A stretch of 64,000 bases of DNA from Mytilinidion resinicola (taxonomy: Eukaryota > Ascomycota > Dothideomycetes > Mytilinidiales > Mytilinidiaceae). Positions 10,209 through 20,499 of this stretch are shown in pieces. The stretch lies in contig NW_022985452.1 of NCBI RefSeq assembly GCF_010093595.1, forward strand, positions 1,158,190-1,222,189, given 5' to 3'. A program made the translations under genes and the position numbers. The first letter of the stretch is position 1; every line of letters starts with the position of its first letter. Under the pieces are notes generated by a model, which saw only the letters and a program-made list of their open reading frames with translations, had not been told where the DNA came from and did not search any database.

Positions 10209-11702
10209 ATGGGTCAAATACGCGCTGCCTTCCTCGCGCTCTTCATTTTCTCCGCCATTGGCGCTATATTACTAGAAAGCGTCTCAGGCCATATGCAAAC
10301 CCGACTTCAGCTTCTCAACGTTCATGATTATGAGTTCCAGCACTCGGATTTCGAGCCCAATGTTGCCCGGCCGCATCTGGACTATGAGCGTTGTGCTCGA
10401 TTACACAACAAGATCGTCGAAATAGGATGGCGAGGATACAATCCTGGCAAAGATCCGTCTCTGCGCAGCTCTCAGACCTGGTGGGAACGCTACGGAGAAG
10501 ATGCCAAAAAGCTGCCATTGCCGATTTCCGTGATCGAATTCCTTAAGCTGGCTGAGCTTCCCGAAGATGATCTATCGTTTACCTTCCAATTGCGCGGCCT
10601 CTCTCATCCCTCGGAACTCTGGAATGGTCTCCAAGAGCTAGGCTATGAGGCCACTGAGATCGTGCTTTATAGTAGTGCGAATCGAGAGAGCCAAGGAATG
10701 GGCCTAATCTTCAATCACGAATTAAACCTAGCAGTATATTCGCCAACTATCTTCGACCACGCAAGGAACGAGGCTTTATTGTATCCACTAGAGACAGCAT
10801 TGATGATGTACCTTAGTATGACCAACGCTGGGAAAATTGCTGCAGTACCAGAAGGAAAGCAAGAAGACAAGCCATACTCCACACCGTGGGCATGGCAGTA
10901 TTACGGTGAGATGGACGTCAAATTTGCCGTGGACGAGTTTACGAACCTTATTCACGCTATCATCAATCGAATCTCACCGGAGGAGAGGTCGAATTCTATC
11001 AAGGAGTTCCTGGACCCCAACAAACGGTCTCCTCTTATCGACACAGGCACCTTGCACGCACTCAATATGCCAACAAGCTTTCTCCGTCTTTTCCTCTCTC
11101 GTGCGCCGAAACCGCCGTTCTCCTTCGTAGCACCCGGCCTTACAATACCAACACGCTCAGCTCTCTCACGTCTTTTCGCCTCCATGCGAGTGTTCGACAT
11201 GTACTCCGACTCGACTTTCAATAGTCTTCTACCCCCAACACTTCTTTTCCCCTCCAACCTCACACTCACGTCCCCTCCGAACGCTTCGTTATCGGGAGCT
11301 TTCCTCTTTGGTGACCCTCAGACGACGCTAGACGGAGTCACTAGCGGCCTCTACATCGTCTCTCAATCCGAGCATTACGAGCCTTTTACGAATGGCGCTA
11401 AGCTCATTCTTCCATTCCCACTAGGCGCCAACGGCTTTGCGAAAAAGGCTAATTGGCAACCTATCGGATCCCAATTTGTCCTTTCGCAGAATTACACGGA
11501 TCTTTATCAGATGGGGTCGAATTCCTTCATCGAGAATCATTCTATCATGCTACACCAGGTCTTTCAGAGCTGGCGACTGATGGTGGAGCAGGGGGTCTGG
11601 GATGTGGATGACAATGGAGTCCAGGGGGGTATGGAGGGATGGAGGCTGGCGGATGATGAGAAACAGTGGTGGAGATTTAAGATGGACGACGCGCTATGGT
11701 AA
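10209..11702 (+). CDS. Conserved-looking secreted/ER-lumenal protein of unknown function
   Basis: A single-exon frame of 497 residues. The N-terminus has a hydrophobic stretch (AAFLALFIFSAIGAILL, residues 5-21) that acts as a signal peptide or signal anchor. Four possible N-glycosylation sites lie in the second half (SNLTL, PNASL, QNYTD, ENHSI). A Trp-rich segment QTWWERYGE lies near residue 95; WAWQYYGEMDVKFAVDEF follows near 230. The tail is acidic and Trp-rich (WDVDDNGVQGG, KQWWRFKMDD). There are no further obvious membrane spans. I do not recognise a catalytic motif or family. The length, regular codon use and lack of internal stops make it a real gene. Confidence 0.8.
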   Translation: MGQIRAAFLALFIFSAIGAILLESVSGHMQTRLQLLNVHDYEFQHSDFEPNVARPHLDYERCARLHNKIVEIGWRGYNPGKDPSLRSSQTWWERYGEDAKKLPLPISVIEFLKLAELPEDDLSFTFQLRGLSHPSELWNGLQELGYEATEIVLYSSANRESQGMGLIFNHELNLAVYSPTIFDHARNEALLYPLETALMMYLSMTNAGKIAAVPEGKQEDKPYSTPWAWQYYGEMDVKFAVDEFTNLIHAIINRISPEERSNSIKEFLDPNKRSPLIDTGTLHALNMPTSFLRLFLSRAPKPPFSFVAPGLTIPTRSALSRLFASMRVFDMYSDSTFNSLLPPTLLFPSNLTLTSPPNASLSGAFLFGDPQTTLDGVTSGLYIVSQSEHYEPFTNGAKLILPFPLGANGFAKKANWQPIGSQFVLSQNYTDLYQMGSNSFIENHSIMLHQVFQSWRLMVEQGVWDVDDNGVQGGMEGWRLADDEKQWWRFKMDDALW

Positions 11703-11793
11703 AGCAATGAACGCAAATCACTTGTTTGAGAAGAGGATATGCTGAACTGCGCCATGAAGTACGTGAAGCACTATGATAGATATCTGCATCTTA

Positions 11794-12686
11794 CTACAAC
11801 AATAAGGACGATAACCCCCAGTAAGCGCCATAAACACCCAACGCAATCGCAGTCCAAACACCTAGTCCGTTCATCACAAAACTTCTCATGAGCCGATTCG
11901 CCGCCTTACTATCATTAACATGCGGGAAATCTCCAGTAGGCCTCTCTTTTCCTAGAAAATCGCACAAGGGCGCCCACCCATCCGCCGCCTGGAACTCCAA
12001 AAGCCGCTCTTTCGGTACGATCCTTCTAACCTCATTGTTATGCTTGAGATAAAAATCCGTGGTCCGGACACGCACTCCGTACTTCTCGAACGTTTGCGCG
12101 TCCCAGAGGTTATTCATAATGAAACCAAAATGCATCTCTGGGACGAAATAGACGAGGTAGTATATGGGTCCTTTGTCGAAGGCTTTGCCTATAGAGCCCA
12201 CTACGGAGTCAAGCCAGGCTTGGGGAGACTTTCTCATACCCAGAACGAACTATCAACCTTCAGTAAAGAGTCACCACTCTTTGAACCTCGGATCATTAGC
12301 AATGTTTCCCACCTTTGCATCCGGATACATCTCCACCCAGTCTTCAACGAAGAAGCAGCCTGGTCCGTCGACGATAGCGGAGTAGCCAGACACGATCTCC
12401 GCAAGGATATTTTGGCGCACGGCTTTGTCGCGCGTGTTTATTGCTTTTAGCCACATGGGGCCTTGAATAGATGCATTGGGGAGGAGATGCGGGATGGTGT
12501 GGTAGCATGGGTCGTAGCCTAGTATCTGGAGCCCGGCTTGGAGGGAGCTGGTCGAGGTTCGGGGGAGGCCGGCCTAAGGGGTTGGCTTCAGTTGCAATGG
12601 AGAGATACGTGGTATACGGAGGGACTCACTCCAATGACCTGTAATCCCTTGCCTTGTTTATCAAGGCCATTAGCCAGTTTAGCCAT
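11794..12686 (-). CDS. P-loop sulfotransferase-like protein with C-terminal membrane anchor
   Basis: Three exons, 12630-12686, 12313-12573 and 11794-12249, give about 257 residues. Introns are 56 nt (GTGAGT donor, CTTAG acceptor) and 63 nt (GTGGGA donor, GATAG acceptor). Splicing joins YPDAK to FVLGMRKSPQAW, matching the fungal Sulfotransfer_4 pattern. The nucleotide-binding start GLPRTSTSSLQAGLQILGY lies at residues 21-39, followed by the family-typical PCYH. VDGPGCFFVEDWVEMYPDAK corresponds to the conserved acidic core. The last 25 residues form a hydrophobic segment (GVWTAIALGVYGAYWG), suggesting a single anchor. The usual GRTGT loop reads PRTST here. Substrate is unknown, and many fungal members have no proven sulfotransferase activity. 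Confidence 0.8.
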
Positions 12687-13104
12687 GATGTTTAGGTCTG
12701 TATAGCGAAGTAGTATAAAAGTAGAGGTGTTGTTTAAGCACCACCATAGGTATGGGCATCAAGGGAGATATAACTAAAACAAATATTCCCCATCCGGAAT
12801 ATGCGTACGCCATCGGATACGCCGAACCGAAACACTGGCGCCGCAGCTATGGAGCTTACTTGGGCGGTTGACTAAGCATATGGAGCTCATAAATAGATAT
12901 GTGCTTACTTCGAGGGGATGCGTGCATGGGTAGTGAGATAGTGACAGGGATTGGTAGCGGTGGTGAGAAACTAGGGGCCCATTGACGCCCTTTGAATTTG
13001 GAACTTTAGGACCTCCCCATTGGTAGAGAATCTGCTAGACAAATTGATTGTTCAGAGCTATTCCAAAGGCTCCTGAGAATGATATCAAATGGGAAGTTTT
13101 TTGA
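12687..13104. other. Intergenic region between sulfotransferase-like gene and permease
   Basis: Promoter side of the sulfotransferase-like gene and 3' side of the permease gene. I see no gene or repeat. Confidence 0.4.
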
Positions 13105-14822
13105 CTACCGCCCCAGCTTTTTCAGTTCTAGATATCTCAATGGTGGGAAAGTAAGCAACGTGAAGCCAGTAGCAACCCACAGTCCCAGATCCGCACCATC
13201 TTTACCTACCAACTTTGCAACAGGTCCGACATACCATGCCTGGTCCATGCTCACTATCGCTCCTACCCAACCGATCAAGAATGAGGCGAAGGCAGCAAGT
13301 CCGGCTGGTACGCTTTTCCAGTCATGCCAGACGTCCCAGTCAAAGCCATCATCTTCATGCTCTAGTTCCGGATTACGAGACCGTAGTCGTTTGATACGTG
13401 CGGTGCGAAATAAGACCTGTTCCTCCAATGCAATGCACACGAATATCGAAACCCAGTACCCCATCAGCGCAAGAAAGTTCTGAAATATGTCGAACAGCGA
13501 GTTGCGTCCACCAATCGCACAGGCCGTGTAGATGGCGACGATGAGTAGGGTAAGAACCCAACGGGGGACTCGGCCAACGCGACGATCGAGCATCTGAAGA
13601 ACTAGTGCTGAGGAGTATGTTGCTGCGATTTGGTCTGCAATTACACCAAGTGCGATTATGACGCCGCAGATCGAACCAAACGTGCGGAGGCCATTGAATC
13701 CGGCGAGAATGAGTGCTCCTTGCGATTCATCGTAGGCTGTCGCCCAATCCGGATTTTGCGCAACGCCACTTGCGAGGCCGACGCCGATGAGGTAGGCGAA
13801 GGAGAAGGCGATGATGTTTCCGAGGTAGGTCGAGATGAACAAGGCCCTCTTTGAAGTGGTGGGCGAATAGTATACGAAGAAGTCGGCTGCAATAGTAGAC
13901 CACGCCAGCGGCGAAGAGACACACAACGATAAGTAGGATAACCTATGACCGATCACAGTGGTAGAGTCGCCTTTGGAAGGCGCAACGGTGTCGAAGTTGG
14001 ATCCAGCGCTTCCGATGAGAACGAAAAGAACTAGGACTTGTGGAAACCAAGCATAACGCTCGTAAGCGTGGAACGCTTTCATGCCAGTTACAGCGACTAT
14101 GAGTGCAATGATGGAAACAATGACAATCCCAACTATGAGAGACATACCGCCGCCTTGTACAGCGGAGAGAAGCTGGCCAGTGATTATGCAATTAATGGTG
14201 CCGTATCCAAGCATGATAACCAGACTAAGTACACAGCATAACTTGCTTGGGTAGTAGCCCATGAAGTATCTAGCAATTATCTAATACTGGGGATTAGCGA
14301 CATTGCTGAAAGTATGTTATAGAGCTTATACGGAACATTGTATTTGGATAAGTAGCATACCATGGTTCTATTACCGCTCCGTGGTCCCCATGTGCAGATA
14401 TACGCTGGCCCAAGGCTGCCAATCAGGGCTCCAAAGACGGCACATAATGCAGCATCTTTCAGACTCAGGTCAAAGACCAACGGTCCTAGCATGGAGAGTA
14501 CGACAGTATTTGCGGTCAAGTCGCAACTAACCCAGAGTAGAATGACGTCAAGGATGAAATACGAGGTCGTAGCCACCGGTTGCCGTTCGGATAGCGTAAC
14601 TCGAGCGATGCCTCGAGATTCCAGGCCTGTCAAGGCCTCAAATCTGGAGTTCCATTGCTTGACGGCTTTCCAGGTAGGTTTATGAGACTGGTCTGCTGGC
14701 GTGTTGGGGCTATCTGAAGGTACTGATATAGCTGGAGGGCTTCTTTCGTCAACACATCTTTCGAGATCTTTTGAAGTACGTCTTATCTCTTTTGCCTCCG
14801 GGCCTGGGTCCTCATCGTTCAT
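13105..14822 (-). CDS. NCS1-family purine/cytosine permease (Fcy2-like)
   Basis: A plasma-membrane proton symporter for cytosine, purines or related bases. Exons 14361-14822 and 13105-14280 give about 545 residues. The 80-nt intron runs from GTATGC after GPRSGNRTM to a TATTAG acceptor; splicing gives GNRTM followed by IIARYFMGYY, as in the family. The cytosolic N-terminus of about 75 residues is charged. It is followed by the conserved ESRGIARVTLSERQP segment and then about 12 hydrophobic spans. Recognisable pieces are LGPAYICTWGPRSG, GYGTINCIITGQLLSAVQGG, and AADFFVYYSPTTSKRALFISTYLG. The C-terminus is short and ends in LKKLGR. Substrate choice within the family cannot be read. Confidence 0.9.
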
Positions 14823-15477
14823 TATCGATTAGAGAGTGCTGAGAATGAGAAATGATTATGCCGTTCTTATAGTGGTATCGAGATATATAATAGAAATTAA
14901 AGCGAAGGCCTCTAGTCGTAACGATTACATGCCTGGTCGTCGGGTCATCAGCTCATCAGAGAGACGCCGGGCGCAATTTTCTTGTCGGAACATATTCATG
15001 TCTGCTGCCGGCCCGTGCCTAGGTAAGCGTTGTGGTCTGGACGTTATGTGGTTATGTAAAAGTCGATACGCAATTTTTTACCTGATGGAGAGATGGCGCA
15101 GAGTGGGGAAAAGCCAGCCGATGAGCCAGGCCGTGCTCCAACACCAAAGCCCCTGCAATCACCTTTCCCTAATGTTTCGACTTCTGCGATTGGTTCAATG
15201 GAGGGGAGTCTTCCTCGCGTCGAGGTACCTATTTACTCCATTTGATTGCAAACACTTCCGAATGTAACTGCGTGAATCGGTTTTTGTTAGACACTACGTA
15301 GACACTGCGCGGCACCCACTGCTGTCGCTTTTTACTTCACAGACACAGGCTGTTGGAATCCACGAATAGCTCATTTGCTATTAGACTCTACAAGGCATTG
15401 TGAGGAGCCTCTATCAAATACAGTATGTTACAGGATGCATCACGAACCGCGAACGCGACAGCAGCTCTGGAGTCCGG
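14823..15477. other. Intergenic region between permease and GEP4
   Basis: Promoter side of the permease gene and 3' flank of GEP4. Some short open stretches are present but none shows motifs or splice logic. I see nothing else. Confidence 0.4.
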
Positions 15478-16387
15478 CTATTCAAATCCGCTATTTGGAT
15501 TTGGTGGACAGTATCCCCTCCTCGTCAAGAATGCGGCAAACTTATGTTCCACGCGTGCAAACTTTTTGATAGTCAGCTTTATACGTTTAATCTCTTGTCA
15601 ACGACCTTACGAAGCTCTTGTCCTCGACAACACCATCCTTCACCCAGAACGCATGCCCGCCCACCAAATTTGCCATCATGACGTCGGTGAAAAGCCTATC
15701 TCCTACCACAGCGATTTGAGAGGCACAAGTTACGCCAGAGTCTGGGGCACTACGGAAGTAGTCAAACACTTCTTCGCGGCATCCAGGTTTCTAGATTGAG
15801 AGCGTCAGTCGTGATGGTCTGTGCATTTCTGATACGTAAACCGGCTAACTTTGGTCTTATGTCGGAGAACTTTGACTCCTGTATTGCGTTCAAGGACGTC
15901 TGCTTGCTTATATCCCGGATCGGACCCTGTCCCAGCTGTGTTGGAAACAATCAGGAGTCGGGAGCCAGGGTAGGCTTTGCGGAGTTCTTGAAACTTTTCC
16001 TTTGGCATTAATTAGCTACGAGATCCTTTTCAAAGAAAAAAATGTTTTTCATATGAGCTCAGGAAGGGACAGATGAAACTTGTTGCGCATCCTGATGAAG
16101 CTGTCTCTTGTAATTTTGACAGACACGAAGCTAGAAATGAGGACTAAAAGGAATAAATTGCATACATTGTACGGCTTATAGACTTCGTCGGCATGTGGTA
16201 CAGCAAAGCAGTTATCCTTGTCTAGGACTACCGCCCTGATATCCACCTTTGCTTCTCCATCTCTTGCTGCAAATGCCCTAGACAACGGCACTGGCAAATG
16301 ATTGAACGTGGAAACTGTATGATGAGGTAAGCACAATGCCGGATCCCTGATCAGCCTGAAAACGTTCAGCGTCCCCGAGATGTTCAT
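15478..16387 (-). CDS. GEP4: Phosphatidylglycerophosphatase GEP4 (HAD family, mitochondrial)
   Basis: It dephosphorylates phosphatidylglycerophosphate in cardiolipin synthesis at the mitochondrial matrix face. Four exons, 16166-16387, 15850-15999, 15611-15790 and 15478-15561, all joined in phase 0, give about 211 residues. Introns are 166, 59 and 49 nt. HAD motif I is VVLDKDNCFA (D56, D58). Motif II is LLIVSNTAG (S93). The motif III Lys sits in HKTKKPGC around residue 124. Motif IV is VVGDRLFTD (D155, D160). The C-terminus (FARVEHKF, FLTRRGYCPP) matches the family tail and supports the last exon, which a simple open-frame reading would miss. The N-terminus, with its Arg-bearing stretch, fits import into mitochondria. 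The first intron is unusually long for this window. Confidence 0.88.
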
Positions 16388-16621
16388 AGGGAATGGTGTT
16401 CGATTACTGATAGGTAGAAAAGGTGAAGGGGTGGAGCTCCGAGTTGGGATGGATGGTGGGAGGTCTTGGCGGCAGCGGAATTTAGGCGCTAGCGAATTGA
16501 GCTTCGGCCTCACTTTCAACACCTTTCCAAATTCCTCCACATTCTGTATCGACCTTCACACCAACCTTCGAGCTTCTACAAGACCCTCTCTACCACACTG
16601 CCCGACTGATATACCGACAAA
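16388..16621. promoter_or_regulatory. Divergent promoter shared by GEP4 and SMD3
   Basis: The ATGs of two housekeeping genes on opposite strands are 234 bp apart. The SMD3 side is CT-rich with a CTTCACACC-type leader. I see no named binding site. Confidence 0.5.
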
Positions 16622-17172
16622 ATGACTAGTACAATCGGCATTCCTATCAAGCTGCTCAACGAAGCAACCGTGTGTGGACCCCGCGAATTTCCTCTCAAGC
16701 GCAAGCGCAAATAGCTGACAACAAGTGCGGTTCTAGGGTCATGTTGTTACTCTCGAGATCACCTCCGGCCAGGTCTACCGCGGAAAGCTTATTGAAGGCG
16801 AGTCTCTGGATGCTGATCCTTTTTGAATATGCACTCGAAGCTGATATATTTCTCGCGCAGCCGAAGACAACATGAACGTCCAACTTAGAGACATCACCGT
16901 TACCGCGCGCGACGGCCGTGTCTCCCACCTCGACCAAGTGTATATTCGCGGCTCACACGTGCGCTTCTTCATCGTCCCGGATATGTTGCGGTACGCCTGG
17001 TCACACTAGTCCTTCCCGAACGGTACTGGGGATTTTGCTGGACGAGGCTAATGGATAAATCAGGAACGCGCCCATGTTCAGGTCGAGAGGTACGAGGGGT
17101 AGAGGTGTGGGTTTGGCGCGTGGGAGGGCAACGGTGAACAGGGCACGTGGTCAGAGAGGTGGACGCCCGTGA
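16622..17172 (+). CDS. SMD3: Small nuclear ribonucleoprotein SmD3
   Basis: One of the seven Sm-ring proteins on U1, U2, U4 and U5 snRNAs. Four exons, 16622-16669, 16737-16797, 16861-16990 and 17064-17172, give about 115 residues. Sm motif 1 spans [20 protein letters not shown] and [20 protein letters not shown]; Sm motif 2 is [20 protein letters not shown]. The C-terminus is an RG-rich tail ([23 protein letters not shown]), the target of symmetric arginine dimethylation in this family. Introns are 67, 63 and 73 nt. The second intron begins GC (AG|GCGAGT) and ends GCGCAG, so it is a GC-AG intron; the flanking codons require it. No exon is long enough to stand out as an open frame. Confidence 0.93.
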
Positions 17173-17585
17173 GAGGAAGCCAATATCGCGACTTAAGATA
17201 CTATGCGCTATATCAAGGCTGAAGCAGAGGGCTGCTATGGACGAAGGGCACCTTCACCCACATCGGATGGTCAACACGCGAACAGCGGGGAGATGATGGC
17301 ATAGCCAGGGCGTTCGGCGCACTGCCAGGGAGGTCCCAAGTCTTTTGGTCTACTTACTGGCCTCATTCATGGCCTCAAAAATCGAAGGCACTCTGCAAAT
17401 AGCACAATTGAACGATATTCAGCCAATAATCAGCTACAACTTCCTGATATCATTTTGGTGGTGGGGCATCTTCACTCGCGCCAAGACCACCGAGCTCTCC
17501 GCAAAAATGACGCCTCTTCGACCCTAACAGCATTCCACCAGTCCTCCACAGCAATGTGAATAATACCATCTATCTGGTCCCAAAG
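17173..17585. other. Intergenic region between SMD3 and the IRC6-like gene
   Basis: 3' flank of SMD3 and promoter of the next gene. A 60-codon open stretch at 17,345-17,527 shows no motif. Confidence 0.4.
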
Positions 17586-18622
17586 ATGGAAATTGAACAT
17601 CCCCGCCGTATTCTAGCTGTCGGTGCCCCCGATTCCGGCGTCCTCCATCTTCTCAAGGGTCTATAACCTAGCTCACATACCTTCTGTAGCTCTTCTAACA
17701 CCCCACAGATCTTACCGGATCGGCTCCCGACCTCGTGACAGATTCCACTGCCGGCCTTTCACACGAGTGGAAGCTGGAGACACGCTATTATACCGCTACC
17801 CTCCCCATCTGGATCGACGAAATACCGCATATCGGCGAATGGCGGGAGGAGTTTGTGAAGCCGGAAGCGCAGGAGGTGGTGAGCGTGTTGGGTGCTTGGG
17901 TATACTGTTTCAGGAAGCCGGTTAAGGAAGAGCATTTGGTAGGTAGCGCTTGAATATGGATTACGACACTAGGCTGATCAAGGAATAGGACTCTGTGAAG
18001 GAAACACTGAAAGCCATCGCCGATGTGGTGGAGAAAGCTTGCGGATATAGCTCCGACTCCGTGTTGCTGGCAGTCGCCATGCCACAGAGCACGACGCCAC
18101 ATCTGGAGAGGAGCTTCGAAGAGTGGGAAGAACTCTGTTCGGATTTTGGGTTCGAGTTCGTGGATTTCGAGGCGAAGGGAAAGAACGAGTTTGGAGGTTG
18201 GTGATATTCTATTCCACTAGCTTCGTGCTCGAAGCTGACATTCCTAGAACGTGTCGGCCTTCAACGACTAAAGGAAGCACTGGAGACGAATGACTGGGCT
18301 GGTGATGGGGAGGACCTCGACGACGAGGAGGGGTTCGAAAGCACATTTGCCGCGGAAGAGGCAGAGATGAATATGGAGCTTTTTGGCATGAAGTCAGCTG
18401 TTAATGGGGATGAAGATGGAGCAGATAAAGTTGATCAGGTTGATGACTTGGAGCATATGATGCAAAGGATGCAAGCTATAAAAGGTGCGTCAGTTCTAAG
18501 AAATCAAAATGCAGCATCCAGATCACTGACACTATTGAATAGAGAAGAGTGAGGGCATGCCAGAAGCCGAGCGGAAGAAGTTTGCAGCAAAGGCTGTTAG
18601 CGATATGATGAAGATACTATGA
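17586..18622 (+). CDS. IRC6 / alpha- and gamma-adaptin-binding protein p34 family
   Basis: Family members (yeast Irc6, human AAGAB) are cytosolic chaperones for assembly of clathrin adaptor complexes. Five exons, 17586-17658, 17709-17938, 17989-18196, 18248-18484 and 18543-18622, give about 275 residues. The N-terminal half is a GTPase-like fold: RRILAVGAPDSGVLHLLKDLTG resembles a P-loop start but lacks a clean GKS. YTATLPIWIDEIPHIGEWREEF follows, then AWVYCFRKP. The C-terminus is acidic (GDGEDLDDEEGFESTFAAEEAEM) and ends with the family tail ELFG, DLEHMMQRMQAIKE and KKFAAKAVSDMM. Introns are 50-58 nt with standard borders. The symbol is left blank because orthology to IRC6 is by pattern only. 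Confidence 0.82.
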
Positions 18623-18812
18623 TATGCATCACGGCACCCTGTTTTCCATGATCATTTATTGAACTTCCTTCGACTACCGAACCAAGCCCAACCGACTCCC
18701 ATATTAGAGCCGAAACTTTGCAAGCTATGGTAGCTTATACGATGGCTCGAACAGCATCCCCATCCCTATGGCGGACAGCGCACTAGCCAGAAACTTCTCC
18801 GTGACAGAATAC

Positions 18813-19613
18813 TTATGAAGGCTTTTGTCCCAAACAGATCAAGAAAGGGAAATCCATCGTCGTTTCCGGTAATTTGCCCTCAGCTTCGACCTTCTTGGAG
18901 AATGTGTACGCGGTCTCGACCTTAACATTTTCAAACCCAGCTCTCTTGATCATTGCCTCTATATCACCCCTCTTGATCCCATGACTCTCCACGCCCTCTC
19001 TCTTTGTCGCTGGATGGAATCTTATCGCCTCACTACCAAAATCTTCATAGTCCGTCAACGCAATCCGACCTGCCGGTCTTAAAGTCTGCATCAGGATCCC
19101 TAGAACGACGGAAAGCCATGGGAGGTGATGAAGGGTCAAATGGGAAACCACGAGATCGAACCTGTACGGCACATCGTGACCAGACTCTCCTCGTCTAGTT
19201 GCAAGAGCGGCCGCAGCTCCTTGAACATGCACGTCATCTGCGTCTTGCACAAGGACGTTGACCGCAGCTAGGTTGGCGGTTTCGGGCTTAGGAAGAGCGG
19301 CGACTTTGGCGTTGAAAGCATCGATCATCCCGTCTGCGGTATCAACGCCGACAAGTGAGCGAACATGGGGTGCTAGCTTGAACGATACTAGGCCGGTGCC
19401 ACAGCCGATTTCGAGGACGTCAAGGTCTGGTCTAATTGTTAGATAAAGGATTTTACTTGCTAGCAAGCTCATACCTTTAGCCTTGCCTTCAGTGAATGCC
19501 GGCACGTGATGCATAATACTTTGGACCGCTTCGTCGCAGGTATGCACATGATCTGAATTCGAATCCCATGCTGCGGCTTCAGCGCTGAATCGCTGGTTGT
19601 TAGCCTCCGTCAT
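18813..19613 (-). CDS. Class I SAM-dependent methyltransferase (UbiE/Methyltransf_11-like)
   Basis: A single-exon frame of 266 residues. The SAM-binding motif I is DVLEIGCGTGLVSFKLAPHV near residue 65. VGVDTADGMIDAF (motif II) follows, then DLVVSHLTLHHLP (motif IV) and LRPAGRIALTDY. The order matches small-molecule methyltransferases common in fungi. The acceptor substrate cannot be inferred. A GTATGA...CTAACAATTAG segment at residues 45-60 looks like an intron of 43 nt, but removing it breaks the frame, so I keep one exon. Its 3' end faces the IRC6-like gene. Confidence 0.85.
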   Translation of the reverse strand: MTEANNQRFSAEAAAWDSNSDHVHTCDEAVQSIMHHVPAFTEGKAKGMSLLASKILYLTIRPDLDVLEIGCGTGLVSFKLAPHVRSLVGVDTADGMIDAFNAKVAALPKPETANLAAVNVLVQDADDVHVQGAAAALATRRGESGHDVPYRFDLVVSHLTLHHLPWLSVVLGILMQTLRPAGRIALTDYEDFGSEAIRFHPATKREGVESHGIKRGDIEAMIKRAGFENVKVETAYTFSKKVEAEGKLPETTMDFPFLICLGQKPS

Positions 19614-19974
19614 GGCTCGCGAATCTGTGTAGGATAGATGGGGCGAGGTCGACAGAAGGCTAGAGAGATATGGTAGTCCGAAATCGCTCTCGCTTCGTTG
19701 AAGCGGGGAAACGGAGCTTCTTCTGACCTCACCTCTTGGACATTGACTACTACCGACCCAAAAAATTCAATTCAATTGCCTACAGCATTTCTGAGATACT
19801 TCGTGAATTTATTGATGTGTGCCGAGAGCATCGCAAAGTGACGCTCTTCGAGACCTCTAAAGGTCTATTGACATGCGTACAGACTGGAGAATAGTATACT
19901 TCATGGCATTCGAGAAGCGATATAGGGGATCTCATCTTCTTCCTAATTCTCACTACTCCTTCTGATATCAGCCA
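19614..19974. other. Intergenic region 5' of the methyltransferase gene
   Basis: I see promoter-side DNA only, with no gene or repeat. Confidence 0.35.
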
Positions 19975-20499
19975 TCAAGGAATCGTTGTGCTGATTTCGG
20001 CGTCTTCGCGCTGAGTGTCAATCGCAACCGGTTCGATGTTCGCCCTGCTATTCTCAGTTTCCACCAGAGGCCTGCTCTCTAACGTCATGATCTCTCCAAT
20101 TCTCTTCTGTACCTTGTCATTCAGCCCAGCCATGGTCTTGTCCGGGGTATCCTTTTCCCCATCGTGCAGTAAAATGTTGAAGTGGGGCCCAATCGGCTTT
20201 CTGGACTGAGGTGTGCCGTGATATATGATCACACTTGTTCTGAATCTACCATTCTGTTGGCAGAATGCATCGTGGACGACATTGATCCGCTGACTATCCA
20301 ATCTTCCAAAGGAGGATTCGAAGAGGAATGCCAGATTGACTTACCCTGTTAGTTGTAATGATGATGGGGAAGTAGAACACATACCGACAAGGTCGGCTCT
20401 TGAAGGAGATCCGAATCTCGAAGGAGGTTCCGGTATCACCTCACAGCCGTCGGAGCATGTCGTCTTCGGGCAGGGGAACTTCGTGCAGGTTAGACATGA
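19975..20499 (-). CDS. Doubtful small gene, unknown product
   Basis: A frame of about 110 residues ends at 19975 (NGRFRTSVIIYHGTPQSRK, then GPHFNILLHDGEK, ending EISTTIP). It can be joined through a 45-nt candidate intron (20340-20384, GTATGT donor, TAAG acceptor) to an upstream frame that is Cys-rich (CTKFPCPKTTCSDGC, about 20,450-20,490). No ATG starts the joined frame before MAGLNDK, so another 5' exon would be needed. I recognise no family. It may be a decayed or mis-joined frame. Confidence 0.25.

Noticed and set aside
19440..19490. Possible 43-nt intron in the methyltransferase (GTATGA to ATTAG)
   Set aside because: Removing it shifts the frame and destroys the SAM-binding motif; the unspliced frame is continuous.
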